A stretch of 64,000 nucleotides of DNA from Quercus robur (Eukaryota > Streptophyta > Magnoliopsida > Fagales > Fagaceae), in contig NC_065536.1 of the NCBI RefSeq assembly GCF_932294415.1, forward strand, positions 30,771,354-30,835,353, given 5' to 3'. Made by a program: the position numbers and the translations under genes. Below the pieces are notes generated by a model. The model saw nothing but the letters and a program-made list of their open reading frames with translations, was not told the origin of the DNA and did not search any database. This document shows positions 23,268 to 35,819 of the stretch, one piece after another (positions within the stretch are counted from its first letter, which is position 1; every line of letters starts with the position of its first letter).

Positions 23268-24155
23268 GAGTCTAAATCTTCTGTACCACTTTCTCTATAC
23301 CACTTTATATACCACGAATAAAAATCTGCCATGTATACACCAATTTAATTAACTTCCTATTTTATGCTTTTTCTTATTTCACTTACCTAAAATAATAAAA
23401 ATAAAATTCCTCACACATCTTAGCACCACCACCGAACTCTGCCACCACCAACATGGCCATTCCGCTGCCAACACAAACATCATCACCACCCTCAACCCCC
23501 AGTAATTTATGGCTATTCAAGAAATTGGAAATTTTAAAAACGCTTATGTGTGTGTGTGTATATATATATTCCTGAGCTCTAACCAAACAACATGCGGTAG
23601 ATTTGCTCTCACCCTCTGTTTCTCTCATTCACTCCTCTTAGATTTATTTTGGTTGGATTTTTGCTGGCTATAGTTGTTACTATTTTGCTTGGTGGTTGAG
23701 CTTAAAGAGAGAGAACGATAGTAATGTCTTGTGGTTGTGGTGCTGGTGCTTCAGATCCAGCGTGACTGACCTTGGTGGTGCTGCTTCAGATCCAAAGAGA
23801 ATGGCATCGTAACTGACCTTGATGGGTTTTTTATTTTTTAATTTATGGTGGAGTGATGGTGGTTGATGGGATTGAGAGGGGTGGTGGGATTGGCTTGGGT
23901 TTCCAGCGGTGTGTAAATCAGGCGAAAGTGGTGGCCGTGATTGGTGACGTGGTGGCTAACCGTTGATGATGTTAGTGAAGGTGGGTGGCGACAGTGGTGG
24001 TGGCTGGTAGGGTGGTTTAGATTTTTATTCATTTTATGAAACTAAATAAGAAAATGCTGAAAATTAGATTTGAATTAAATGGGTGTACACATGTCAAGAT
24101 TTTATTGGTGGAGTATAAAATGGAGCAGAAAAAATGAGACAGAAGATTTGGACTC
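23268..24155. mobile_element. Mutator-like element with ~80-bp TIRs and 9-bp TSD
   Basis: The left end GAGTCTAAATCTTCTGT and the reversed right end GAGTCCAAATCTTCTGT align. Similarity continues inward for about 80 bp (ATAAAA, CATGT-TACACC blocks). The flanks are the perfect 9-bp repeat CCATTCCAC (23259-23267 and 24156-24164). Long TIRs and a 9-bp duplication are diagnostic of the Mutator superfamily. There is no transposase. The interior (23420-24010) is GC-richer, with CACCA/GGTGG-rich stretches and small open frames, and may be captured host sequence (Pack-MULE type). Confidence 0.85.
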
Positions 24156-24400
24156 CCATTCCACCTAACTTGAAGGTTGGTCTTCAAAAAATTAAGACAA
24201 AAATGCAAAACTTGCATTTTAAGTTTCACCTTTCAGATCTCTAATTTTATATTTGTTCAGTTGAGTTCTCTAAGTTTCAAAATTGTTTAATCAAGGCCTC
24301 CTATTAGCTTCCATTACATTGCTTTGTTAAACACACCCAAAATTGCATAGTTTCAGTAATTTCAGAATATTTAATAAATAAACCTATTATTTTATTTTTA

Positions 24401-24620
24401 TTTGAAAGAAAAAATTAAAATACAAATTTCACCTTCTAAATTTGACTGAAATTCATTTTAGTCCTCTAATTTTATTTATGTTCAATTGAGTCCTTTAGGT
24501 TTCAATGATATTTGAAAGAAAAAATTAAAATACAAATTTCACCTTCTAAATTTGACTGAAATTCATTTTAGTCCTATAATTTTATTTATGTTCAATTGAG
24601 TCCTTTAGGTTTCAATGATA
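24401..24620. repeat. Tandem duplication of a 110-bp unit
   Basis: 24401-24510 and 24511-24620 are nearly identical (one visible difference, CCTCTAATT versus CCTATAATT). The duplication is therefore recent. The unit is non-coding. Confidence 0.9.
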
Positions 24621-24772
24621 TTTTTTTTTAGAGAGTTTCAACCTATGACGTCCGCTCCTAATGATAACTCTTAGACCAAGACACCAATCAGTTTTCGGTG
24701 TAGGTGGGGATTGAACCCCAAATCTCTTATTCAACCATCAGAGACTTTATCAATTGAGCTAACTGGAACCCA
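24621..24772 (-). mobile_element. tRNA-derived SINE
   Basis: On the minus strand, GGTTCCAGTTAGCTCAATTG holds an A box and GGTTCAATCCC (24717-24707) a B box. The element ends in an A tail seen as T9 at 24621-24629. GGTTTCAA occurs on both sides and fits a target duplication. A diverged copy lies at 62817-62987. Confidence 0.75.
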
Positions 24773-24835
24773 CGGTTTCAAATATTCAATTCAAGTCTTT
24801 TCATTCAATTCTGATAAAAAAAAAAATGTTATTAA

Positions 24836-25108
24836 GGAGGAGTTTGGATTCGGCTTATCTTGCGTCCACGTTTGCCTTCAACGCGTTTCAGGCTTTTTTT
24901 TTTTTTTTGGTAGCCGCACTTGTTGACTTTTCCACAGTGAACAGTGCATTTGTGCACTGTTCATGGACCCACAAATTACACTTTTCAGCAACTTTTTCAT
25001 TAAAAATGGGTCCTACGGTACTATTCACACGTTTAAAAATTATTTTGCTACAGTGTTTTCAGTTTTCAGTTTTCAGTTTCAGCAAAATAAATTCTATCCA
25101 AACAGACC
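24836..25108. mobile_element. MITE-like fold-back element
   Basis: The left end GGAGTTTGGATTCGG and right end ATCCAAACAGACCC are roughly inverted. Inside, GTGAACAGTGCA and TGCACTGTTCA form a perfect hairpin at about 24939-24964. There is no coding capacity. The TIR match is imperfect and the TSD is unclear. Confidence 0.5.
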
Positions 25109-26799
25109 CTAAGTATGCAATTAACTAATAAAAAAAAAATTGAAAAAAAAATTCACATAAAAAGTCTATGGCTTTGAAACAGCTACGATCTTGAGCTCCA
25201 TATTAACATTTCCTAACCAGGTCCACATGGTTCCAACAAACTTTATTTATTTATTATTTTTTTTTTTTTTTGAGAAATGGTTCCAACAAACTAGAACAGT
25301 AAGGTAGACTTGAAAAAACAGCAAATACTTGTTGGTTCATTCGTACCATTAAATGTCTAGGCACTAGGCTAGGCTAATTTTTGTCCAAATAATCAATTTC
25401 ATCATAAAAATGCGATCAATCACCTTGATGTGTGTCTGCAGTGTGCACATGCAGATCAAATTAAATAAAATTAGACAGAAGCAAGCAATAGTCATTTATA
25501 AATAAAGGAAAATGTTAACGAATGTCTTTAGGGTATTGATTAACAATCTATTTAAAGAAAGTTTTTATAGGAAAAGAAAAAAAAAAACAATTAATGTTTT
25601 GACAGTCTTTTTCATTTCCCATAAAAGTAATGTCAAAACTTTTTTAAAATGGATTGTTAACCAATACCTTAAGGGTACTTGTTAGCATGGGTAACGACGG
25701 CTTTTATAGCCAAAACCATAATCATCAAATTTTATAATGCCTCTTTTGAAGAATGAGAGCAGTGCAGAAGAGGATGCAATTCAGGAAAATAAGACGAGGA
25801 AGAATTAAATAATGAAGTTACTGATGAGTTCCAAAATTTCATTCTCAAATCTCAAGACCAAGCCTGGTGCTGCACTTGTGCCCAGCCATGTTTGTTTCAT
25901 TACTGACAGCATCTAGGAGATCATTGCATAGTCTCCTATTATTAGTTTATTGCCCAAACAATTTTTTTTGATGTTCCTCATCAATCAAACAGTGTCATGC
26001 TCACATGGGTTGTGTCAATAGTTGAAATTCATTCGTATTAAAACATCCAAAATTATCATAAACCTAACAAAAATATAACAAGAGAAAACTCGGATACTTT
26101 TTTGGGTAAGTATTATTAAAAATTAAAAACAGGCAATACAACAAAACCTCTACTTGATTACAGGAGTACTCACAACAAGAAATTGGTTTCACATAGACAG
26201 TATAAAATATCTTAGCCAACCAAACACCAAAGAAGCAAACCTACTGTTTTTACTACCAAAGAAGAAAAATGGTACTTTTCAAGTGCCTTCTGTCTTTGGT
26301 ATATCAGATGAAAATAACATCATAGAAAATCCAAGTTACTCTCTATACATCACCACAACCAAAACAAGCAGTAAATCTTTCATCCTTGTGTCCAGGAGAT
26401 ACTACTGCCACACAACTTGGGATTTAATCACCACAACATGTGGAAAAGGAATATTAATCAACCCCTATATATGACATTGAAATTGTGCTCGTGTGTATAC
26501 AGGCCCTCAGTACATTTTTTTTCACTGTATACTTATACAAAAACATGTACCGTTAGCAGCAACCATAACTTCTTGCTGTTCTGGGCAGTGCCAAACACCA
26601 ATGCCTCCACATCATGCACATCAACCTCACATGGAATCTCTGTTTGCTAGCACAAAAAATTTAATGTGTCATATTGTCATGTGTAAATGGAACTTTTTAT
26701 AACACTTGTATGCAGACCTTTACATATCAGAGTGTAGATACAGCTAACCAGATCAGGAAGCAAGAGCAGGGAACAAGAGTATGATCAAGTCATAACAGA
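25109..26799. other. Intergenic DNA, no gene recognised
   Basis: The longest open frame, 26154-26474, translates to 106 residues without family motifs, a signal peptide or conserved composition. No splice-consistent extension was found. Confidence 0.45.
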
Positions 26800-27018
26800 G
26801 CAGTAAAACGGCAGTATAATTGTATTAGATTCACTTAAGTGATGACACGTGAGAGAGTTTGTTACTGCACTTGTGAAGATTGGTTTCAAGTTAGTTAGTT
26901 CTGTTTCTGTAGTTAGGTAGTTACTTGGTTCAATACTTGTATATATATACAGATTTGTACTCATTCTTTCTAATTAATGAAAGTACAGTTTTCCTCTCAT
27001 TCATTTCGTGATATAACA
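26800..27018 (+). mobile_element. Possible Copia LTR 3' portion
   Basis: The segment has a TATATATATACAG promoter-like region followed by TTCATTTCGTGATATAACA. That looks like the R-U5 end of small plant Copia LTRs. No canonical primer site follows and no left end was found. Confidence 0.3.
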
Positions 27019-29110
27019 TGTAAAAGGAATAATGAACAGATCTTAATCATGTGGCTATAATCCTGTTTTTCCCATTATTTATCAAAACTAATCCTGTTAC
27101 ACATGAACATACTAAAATATGACACTTGTTACACATGACCAAATACATTAAAAATCGACTAGCTTTAGATTTAGGTAAAGCAGGCATGGTTATTATTTCC
27201 AAGATCATTACTTTACCACTCTCATTATATGTTAACAAGGCTGTCTGTTTGACAATAGGTCCCTTACTATTCTCTCCATCAGTGGGTAGGATGTTCATCT
27301 TAACTGGAGCTACCTTATTACTCTCCCCATTGGTGGGCAAGTTTTCCTGGGGAATTTTGGCCATTTTTGTAGGTATGTAAATGTTGACTAAACCAATGGA
27401 GACTGCCAATGACAATCCTCCTTGCAATCCTTGTCTACCGGTGTAATCAAGTATACTTAATCGACCTCTCAGCAGCTGTTGGGAAATGCTGATTGGTTAA
27501 AATGCAGTACATCAGTGGCTGAAGAAAGGTTGCTAGTATTGGACTCTGAAGCCCCATATGAGGAGTCGATGGCTACAACTTGTTAAAATTCTACTATAAT
27601 GAACTGCACATGAATTGCATGATTAACTTTTCCATTACAAATTTTCTCTATTCATTATATTTTTAATTTGATTAAAACCTAGTAATAGTGGCATAAAACA
27701 GAACAAAAAAATTCATGGAGAAAAAGTCCTTCAGTGCTTATATTTGAACGATACAATATTATCACATGCTAAATCATCTACTTAATCATTCTTCATCAAA
27801 AACTTCATACAAAGAACCCATATCATATGGATTGAAAATCTATAAACAAAACCCAAACAATAAAACTATTCAAATTTTTTTTGGGTTTCCTAAATGCCAT
27901 GGCTTCACAGTAGATATACAGATAGAGGACTAAATAAGAAAGGAGTAGTAGTAAACTACAAAACCGAAACACGATCTACTTAGGTCCAATTAAGACTGTT
28001 TAAAGCAGCATAATAAGAAAATAGAACCCATTGGCACAAGCACAACACAAATATAAGGAAACAATACTAAACTGAACCTAGTTTCTTCCATTCATCACAA
28101 AGGTATAAACGCACAACCGAATTTTGCCATAAGATAAATGGGCTGGGCCTGGGATAGTATTATGAGTGGCATTGGTGTTTTTCACGGATTGTATTTGTTT
28201 TCTCTCTCCTTTTCTTGTGTAAAGAAAGAAGAGAACAGAGCCCATTTTTATGAGGCTTTTATGGGGCCCATTTTGATAGGTTATGGGTTGTAATTGAACA
28301 ACGTATCATCTCTAAGGCAAAATTAAGCTTTAGGCATGGATGACATGGCCTGGTCCAATCACAAAAATTAGTGTTAACTTTACGTGCTTCTTACGATAAT
28401 AGTAGAGTCTGGTGAGAGAAGCAAATATTGGGCATGCTTTAATCTATTTTAATAATAAATTTCATTACTTATCAAAAAAGAAAAATACAATGAAGCATAT
28501 TCAGTCAAGCTTGGCCTAGGGTAACCACATGAGTCATGACTACTCCCATATCGAAATCAAATTATATTGCCAACAACTTCCTAATTGGTATACTAAACTG
28601 TATTTAAGCATGAGGACCTTCAAAAGAAGCAATGCCAATAAAGACTATTCTGGACCTTAGCAAGTGATAAATTTTCACAAGTGTTACGAACTGCTAATAA
28701 ATTGATAGACCAAAGTCCAAATAGACATATTTTGCCAAAAGTAAAATGACACCTCGGACAATATGGGGGTTAACGGGCAAGGAGACGCATTCAAGTCCAC
28801 CTGGATGTGTGAGCAACTTATTAGGAAAAGAAAATAGAAATTGAGAGAAATAATGAAAATCATGATACAATGATTCTTGTTTGGAGAATATGAGAAATTC
28901 GTATATTTGAATGTTTTGAAATGACAACTCACAACTCTCAAGAAGATGAAAATAATTTCAAAATTTATTAGCTTCAACAAAATTTAAAATACTTCTTAAA
29001 GAAATAACAGTATATAAATGTTAATGAGTTCCAATAAAAAAAATGTTAATGAGTTGAACGTAATTGATGCAGTCGTTTAAGGCTAAATAAGGAAAAAAAA
29101 AAAAAGATAA
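27019..29110. other. Intergenic DNA, one unexplained open frame
   Basis: The minus-strand frame 27427-27047 has 126 residues and a loose internal repeat (LPTNGESNK, LPTDGENSK, LLTYNESGK about 20 residues apart). I do not recognise it. Other frames, for example 28980-28684, look incidental. Confidence 0.4.
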
Positions 29111-29237
29111 AAATGCTATGTTCACAATATTTTTCATAACACTTTTACAATAAATCCTAAATAACAGATTGTTATAGGCTGTTATTGATAGCAAAAAAAT
29201 AATTTTAGTAATGGGTTCTATTGTGAATGTGGCATTT
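29111..29237. mobile_element. Short MITE with inverted ends
   Basis: AAATGCTATGTTCACAATA at the left pairs with TATTGTGAATGTGGCATTT at the right (two mismatches). It spans 127 bp with no coding potential. Related sequence without clear ends occurs near 29270-29400, 42820-42950 and 56470-56620. Confidence 0.65.
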
Positions 29238-30244
29238 CTCCACAAAAAAAAAAAAAAGCAATACACAAAAAAAATTTACAACATTTTTCAGAATAGTTGA
29301 GTTGGCAAACTTTTACTAGTTTTCACCTAGGTCTACTACTAACATCACTCTTTTACTTACCACTATCTATCATTCTATCACATCAACAGTTATGAAAAGT
29401 TTTGTCAAATTTTGTGTCTACAAACTTTCTATAAATAAATAAATCTACATAGTTCATGTTTAATTGGTAATAATTTTGCATCTAAACAAGGTAACAGAGT
29501 TTAAATAATATTTAATTTTTTTAAAGTCATATATAAATATATAAAATGCATCAATTACAATTTTCATCTTAAGCCTCCAAATGCATCAAGCCACCCTTAG
29601 TTAATGATCATACCTCAAAATGATCATCCAATTGAATGTGGCTTCTTGGCATGTTTAGACTTGAGAGCAACAAGGTTTGAAAGAAAAAAATTGGATGGTA
29701 AGGAGGAGAAAGAGCATTCAAGTCAATCAAGCAAACTTAATGCGTGGGGGGTGTTATTTAAGTTCACCATAACTAACATTACAAACTTTCAAATATTTGA
29801 GATTTTCAACCTTTTCAAAATCCAATTGCATGTATTTTGGTTTAGGCAAGCACATCATTATGCCTTGGATTTCATCCAACCCCTAACTAGAAAAAATATT
29901 AAGTACATCACATTATACAAAAGAATTTGTAATAAATAGAATAGACTGTTAAATTTTAACCAAAAGCCATGTTTATATTTTCTTTAAAATTAATTAATAA
30001 ATAAATAAATAAAATAAAGAAAAAAAATATCTAGCACACATAAAGATGCAAAAAAGAGAACCAAAAGAACTTATAACGTATTTCCAATTAGTACTTCAGA
30101 AGAATCATTGTAACACAATTGTCTACTCTGCTATGTTTCTCTAGCACTTGTGGTGATTATTGTTGAACAATTTCCCAACCTATTTGTTGTAAGACAAAAT
30201 TTAGAGTTGCAGCGAAAACAAAACAAATATAAACATGCCTTCAG
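29238..30244. other. AT-rich intergenic DNA, nothing recognised
   Basis: The open frame 29604-29939 has no known motif. It ends directly before the 10-bp duplication flanking the next MITE. Confidence 0.45.
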
Positions 30245-30747
30245 TTAAGGTTGTCAAAATCGAGATCCTACGTAGGATCGTTGGAGGTATGTGGAATCAT
30301 AGAACGTAAGATCGGATCGTGGATCGTAAGATCTTACATTATTTGAGAAAAAAAAATACACATTAGTGTGTTAAAGAATCACGTAAATTATACATTTATT
30401 GATATAATTATTATACATTACTACATCCATTTGTAAGCATCATTTAAAGTGGCCAAAAATCTCAAATCGTGACACTCTATTGGGATATTTTTTATTTGAG
30501 TCCAATTGACACACTCTCTACATTAGAGTAGAAAAAATTGGTTTATTGGGATTTAATTTTTCATTTGGGTCTAACTGAGCCTTCTACCAAGTTAAAAAAA
30601 ATTACAAGAAACTAAGGTCGTTTGGGATTGTCAAAATTATACGATCCTACCGATCCTGAACGATCACTAAGATCCTTCAAAGATCCAAATCGTTTTGGGC
30701 AGGTGAGATCATAAAATCGTAGGATTCATATCGGGATTTTGACAACC
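30245..30747. mobile_element. Mutator-type MITE with 10-bp duplication
   Basis: The ends are GGTTGTCAAAATCG (from 30249) and CGGGATTTTGACAACC (to 30747). ATGCCTTCAG stands at 30235-30244 and again at 30748-30757, a perfect 10-bp direct repeat. The four bases TTAA at the left edge would then belong to the element. The interior is rich in GATC-containing words. Non-autonomous. Confidence 0.75.
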
Positions 30748-31943
30748 ATGCCTTCAGCCATAGTTGTTTAAGTGGAGATGATTTGGGATAATGAGGTGGA
30801 GGAGAGGATGGAGGAAGCAAGGTCTTGGGATTTTGATTGCGAATCGACGGTGTAGGAGTGGGGGAGCATGGTATGGGTCAGTGAGGCTGAGAGAGTCAGT
30901 AGAGACTAGAGAGTAGATGGCAAAGGCTAGGGTTTTTGCTTTTTATTCAGAGAGAGAGAGAGGGATTTTTGAAAGTTTTAAATGAGAGAGTGAGGCAAAT
31001 GGCGCCCTTTTATGGGGGAAGAGGTGGAAGTGTCACTGTGACTGTATGTTGCGTGAGAATGGGGCTCCGTGTAGTGCCTGTGGGGCCCTGCACAAAACGC
31101 GGATAATTATTCATGTTTTTTATTTATTTTTTAAATTTTGCTAGCAATTTTTTTTTTTGGTTAAAAAATTACTTTGAGTATCTAGGAACATCACATAACA
31201 AAGACAACAATTTACTTCTAATTTGTCAAATAAAATATTTACAAACAGTTAAAAGAAACTACACAAAAACCATCTTCTTCAATTACATAAAATTTCTTCA
31301 TTATATTGTCCACACTATCTTGTTGTTATCCAAATAAACTAAAACCTAACAACAATACAAAATATGACAAATTATACTATGATTTCCAAATTAGGTCACA
31401 ACAAACATCATTCATTAAAAGCATTTAAATTACTTGCATCAAGGAACACATATGAATTAGTTGATAATAGAATAATGGGCGTACAAACCTCCTGTAAGAG
31501 ATTTGTAACTCTCTTGATTCGAACTCCTATAGGGTAGTTGTTAGGTTGTATCTTTTTTAACGTCAAAGATTAAGCAAGACTTGTGAATACCTTTTTATAG
31601 AAATTTTCTTTAAAAAAATTTCATTGATTTCATTTTTCAGTTGCAAACATTTAAATTAAAGTAGATGAACATATAAAGATAAAATTATATGTAAAGTTAA
31701 AACTACCAAAATGAATATGTATAAATAATATTTTTGTTTTAATTTTTCATTGATTTATTATTTATTTATAACATCAAAATTAAAGTAGATGAATGTGTAA
31801 AGTTAAAACTGTTTAAGATGAATTTGAAAAGTCAATATATTTATATATATTTAAGCTTTTCAAAAAAAATTAAAGATAAAAAATAAGAAAAAAATATTGA
31901 GGTGACTAAAAAGAAATGTAACAACAATAAATATTGCGTTTCA

Positions 31944-31979
<36 letters not shown>
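30748..31979. other. Intergenic DNA with (TA)n tract
   Basis: No gene recognised. 30780-31060 is G-rich with a GA repeat (30950-30961) and could be an antisense leader of something lost. A TA tract at about 31951-31979 abuts the next MITE. Confidence 0.45.
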
Positions 31980-31983
<4 letters not shown>

Positions 31984-32376
31984 TGGGTTAAAATTATACC
32001 CGGTGTAACTTTAAGCAATGTTACACCACCGAATATTTTTTAATTGAATGTGAATATTGAAAAATCCACTGTTAGATTATATTATCTTCATATATTCTCC
32101 ATGCTTGCAAAATTTCAAGGTGATCAAAGATTAATAGCCATGTCATCAATCAATTATTAAAATTCAAGTTTTTATAATTTAAAATAATACATAAAAGATG
32201 AGTTTATGGATCAAATGGTAAATAACATATGACTGATATGAAAATTGGCATGCATGTTAAGAACATATGAAATATGTAATTTAATGGTTGGATTTTCAAT
32301 GTATTAATTCAATAATAAGTCATTGGGTGGTGTAATATTGCTTAAAGTTATACCAGGTGTAACTTAAACCTAACCC
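31980..32376. mobile_element. MITE with ~50-bp terminal inverted repeats
   Basis: Left GGGTTGGGTTAAAATTATAC pairs with right GTTATACCAGGTGTAACTTA..ACCTAACCC. The match goes on through CTTTAAGCAAT / ATTGCTTAAAG and TTACACCACC / GGTGGTGTAA. It sits in a TA-rich tract, so the target duplication is ambiguous. Confidence 0.8.
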
Positions 32377-33120
32377 ATATATGTATAGATTAGTGTCATC
32401 TATAATCACATAAACATGATATAATAGCAATTTTAAAATGATGCATAAATCAACTTAACATAAACATTATATCATAAAAATCTTAATAATAAGTTGTTCT
32501 TGTTTCCACTTCAAATCTTTTTCTTCTTTGATACGTTCTGTTTAGTAGTTTGGCCGCGTTTGTGAAGTATTTGGATTGGCATATTATTATCATCTGATTG
32601 TAAATCTTCAACAATTTTGGCAGCTGTCAATGCATCATATTTAACAGAGGTTTCTGATACTTCAATTGGTTGATTGTTGAAGGAGCTGTGATTCTCTGAT
32701 TTTCCTACAAATGCAAATTTGTTTTCCTGCAATGATTGACAATTTGGTTAGACAGAGCATCGCATTATATACAAAATATTGTGTTGTTAATATCGTTTAT
32801 GATGATTTTGATGGCAATTGAGATGTCATGAATATGCTGAAAATTAACTTATTATAAGAATGAATTAGTTAACAATTACCTTTTGGATTTCAACTTCATA
32901 TGAGATATTCTGTTGTATGAGATATCTGGCTCATATATTCTTGAAACCGTGTAGTCCTCTCTTCCATGTTTCAAATTATATTTATCAAGAATCAATTGGA
33001 ACAAACATTCCTTGCCAACTATGTTCCCAATCTCCCAAGGTAGGCTATTATCATTCAAATCCTGTATAAATGAAAATGTCATAACTTTATAAGGTTATAA
33101 GAAGAGAAAATATGATGTAT

Positions 33121-33153
<33 letters not shown>

Positions 33154-34399
33154 TTAATGTTGTTGTTTCATAACACAAATGTACAATTTGTATATTTTAA
33201 TTACCTTTTCTTTCATCTCTTCAAGTTCTTTTGCAGTCTTAGATATAATTTTTTCAGCCCCTCTGTCAAACAAAATGAACGTGTTGACCCGGTTTCATCT
33301 TCTACTTTGGTTTGTATCATAAATCTATTTCATTTGCAAATTTGTTAGTAGAAGTGTGTGTATATATATATTATGTGTGCGTGTGTGTGAACTTTAAAAT
33401 ACATTTTTAGAATTGCTACTATATATTTGGCATTCAACATCATTTGTGGTTAACCTTGGTCCTGCAGATTTAGGCTCGACTTTACAGCGCTCACACCATT
33501 TTGACCTTTTTCTTGCATTTAAGACATGCATTATAATACCATCTGCATCTATTATTGACATTAAAGATTTTGGCTTGGCATGTCACCACTATGACCTGCA
33601 ATATAAAGGTTTTTTTTTTTTTTTGAAGTTATTATAGAACTACTAAATAATCATATACGACAGCGAATTTAAGCCGAATAAGTACAATTGATACCTCTGT
33701 CTTTGAGTTCCATTCCATGTCCTTTAATTCAGCTCTCGTCTTTCTATCATGTAGGGGAAGTTCTCCATCTGCTACTCTAGGTGATCCTTTTATTGTGTTG
33801 TGCAATCTATTCATAATATTTTATATTATTTTTCGTTAGTTTGCATAATTTAAAAAAAAATAAAAAATAAAAGTAAAAAGCATGGTAGTATTTTCACTTG
33901 TCTCGAACTCTTGTAACCTCTGGAATGTCCAGGTTGACATAGAGCTTTGTTGCACATGTGGATGATACATGATAGTCACCTACAAAAAGTTAAACAGTAT
34001 ATATTAGGATTATTGATCTTGAGGCATTATATATATTTTTTTAAATTGCTTAGTGAAATGTTTTTTTGGAGGAAAATAAATTCATTCATTAAATAAAAGT
34101 GCAATCCTCATTCACAGGCCGTGCACAGAAAAGGCAAAAAAAAAAAGTACAAAAGAACAAGAAATAGGAAAATAAAATCCATATAAATATTTAAAAAAAC
34201 ATCAAACAGCTAACTAAATTACTGAAGTACAAAGAATCCATGATATCTAATAACCCCTCAATCCAGAAGGATACAAGCAGCGAAGTTCACTTATAACGTT
34301 TTCAAAAACAAATGTTCCAAAACCCTCTAAATTATCTCCAATTTATTAACAACGCCCACAGGTAAAGGGAAAAGAGAAAAGAAATAAGTGCAAGGCTAG

Positions 34400-35260
34400 A
34401 TAAGTACTCTTAATAAGTGTGAGGCAAACCCCGTTGCACAAATTCATCCTCCAATCAACTAATCTCCTTAAAAGAAGCTCCCAAATACTTCATGGGAAGG
34501 GAAGAGATATGGCACCCAGTGCATCCGCCAACTCCTCAATATTTGGAATTGGAACTTCTCCTGCCGGCACAATTTCAGATTTACCCAAATTAATTCACAC
34601 TTTAAACTGCCTCAAAACACACCAAAATACAACGAAGATACCAAATATGCGTAGAGTTTGCATCTCAAAAAAGGAGAGTATCATTTGCAAAATGGAAAAG
34701 AGAAATAACCATTGAGTCCCCTTGGACATTATCAATAGAAAAACCACTTAAATAACCTCCTGACACTGCTTTAGTGATCAACCTACAAACAGCAATGGGG
34801 AAAGCGGGTCTCTGGGATGAATACCCCTACTACTCAAAGAAACCAACTGGAGCGCCATTTTTTAAAACTGAAAATTTAACAGTTAAAATACAAAATTCTA
34901 TCCACTTTCTCTATTTTTTCTCAAAATCACGTCGTTGAAGCACGTAAAATATAAAGCCCCAATTTTCATGATCATCCGCCAAGCTTACACAACTCCCTCA
35001 GTCTACTAGATTTTAGGCGGCTATCCACACACTCATTGGCTATTAGGACCAAATTAAGAATCTGTCACCGTTAAATGAGGGCATTTTGCTTATCCGACAC
35101 TATCCTACCCAACACACCCTTAAGACGATTGGCTAAGACTTTAGCTAGAATTTTATAAACACTACCCACCAAACTAAGTTTCCTGAAATCTGTCAGTTCA
35201 ATAGCTCCGTATTCCTTTCCCCTTCCTTCAACCACAACACCCAAGATTTTGTAGCTCCCT
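34400..35260 (-). pseudogene. L1-type LINE reverse transcriptase fragment
   Basis: Minus-strand translation in shifting frames gives [20 protein letters not shown], then KQNA, then RGIHPRDPLSPLLF, then FANDTLLF, then LPMKYLGAS. These are RT motifs of plant L1 LINEs. FANDT replaces the catalytic FADDT, and several stops and frameshifts are present. It is inserted inside the RPA1-like relic, probably in an intron. Confidence 0.7.
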
Positions 35261-35819
35261 GACTCCTTTTGGCACTCTGGACCTTTGTGTTCTCACTCTA
35301 CTGCCATTTTCCCTTGAGATTCTATATCAAATCCTCAGACTCCTCAAAGCCATCCACAGATGCTCCTAGAAACCAACTGAACCTCAAAATGTGCTGCCTT
35401 ACTCACTCCACCACATCCGGAATCTCCTCCTCCTAACTATCAACTTTCTTGAAAAAGTCTCTCTCAGGCCTGATGAGATGGCTTCAGTGTAGAGTGTAGA
35501 CCCACTAGTACTCTTAAATTGAGTCCATATCAAGGCGTGTTACATTTAGCCCACTACACCCCAGCTTATTTCACGAACTTAAAATATATATATATATATA
35601 TATATACAGTATTTTTTTTTTCCTTTGCTCGTGTCTGTCCCAAAAAATGTCTCTTCACATCTTCGTTCATACTCACTATTAATCTCTTCGGACCCTTCCC
35701 CAAACTGTAACACCTCTCTTCACAAGTTGAGAGATTTCCTCTCTCATGGGATGCTTTCCTTTATCATTATCCATGAGAGTTTTCAGAGGAATGCTTCATT
35801 GTGCCTTCTCTAATCACCA

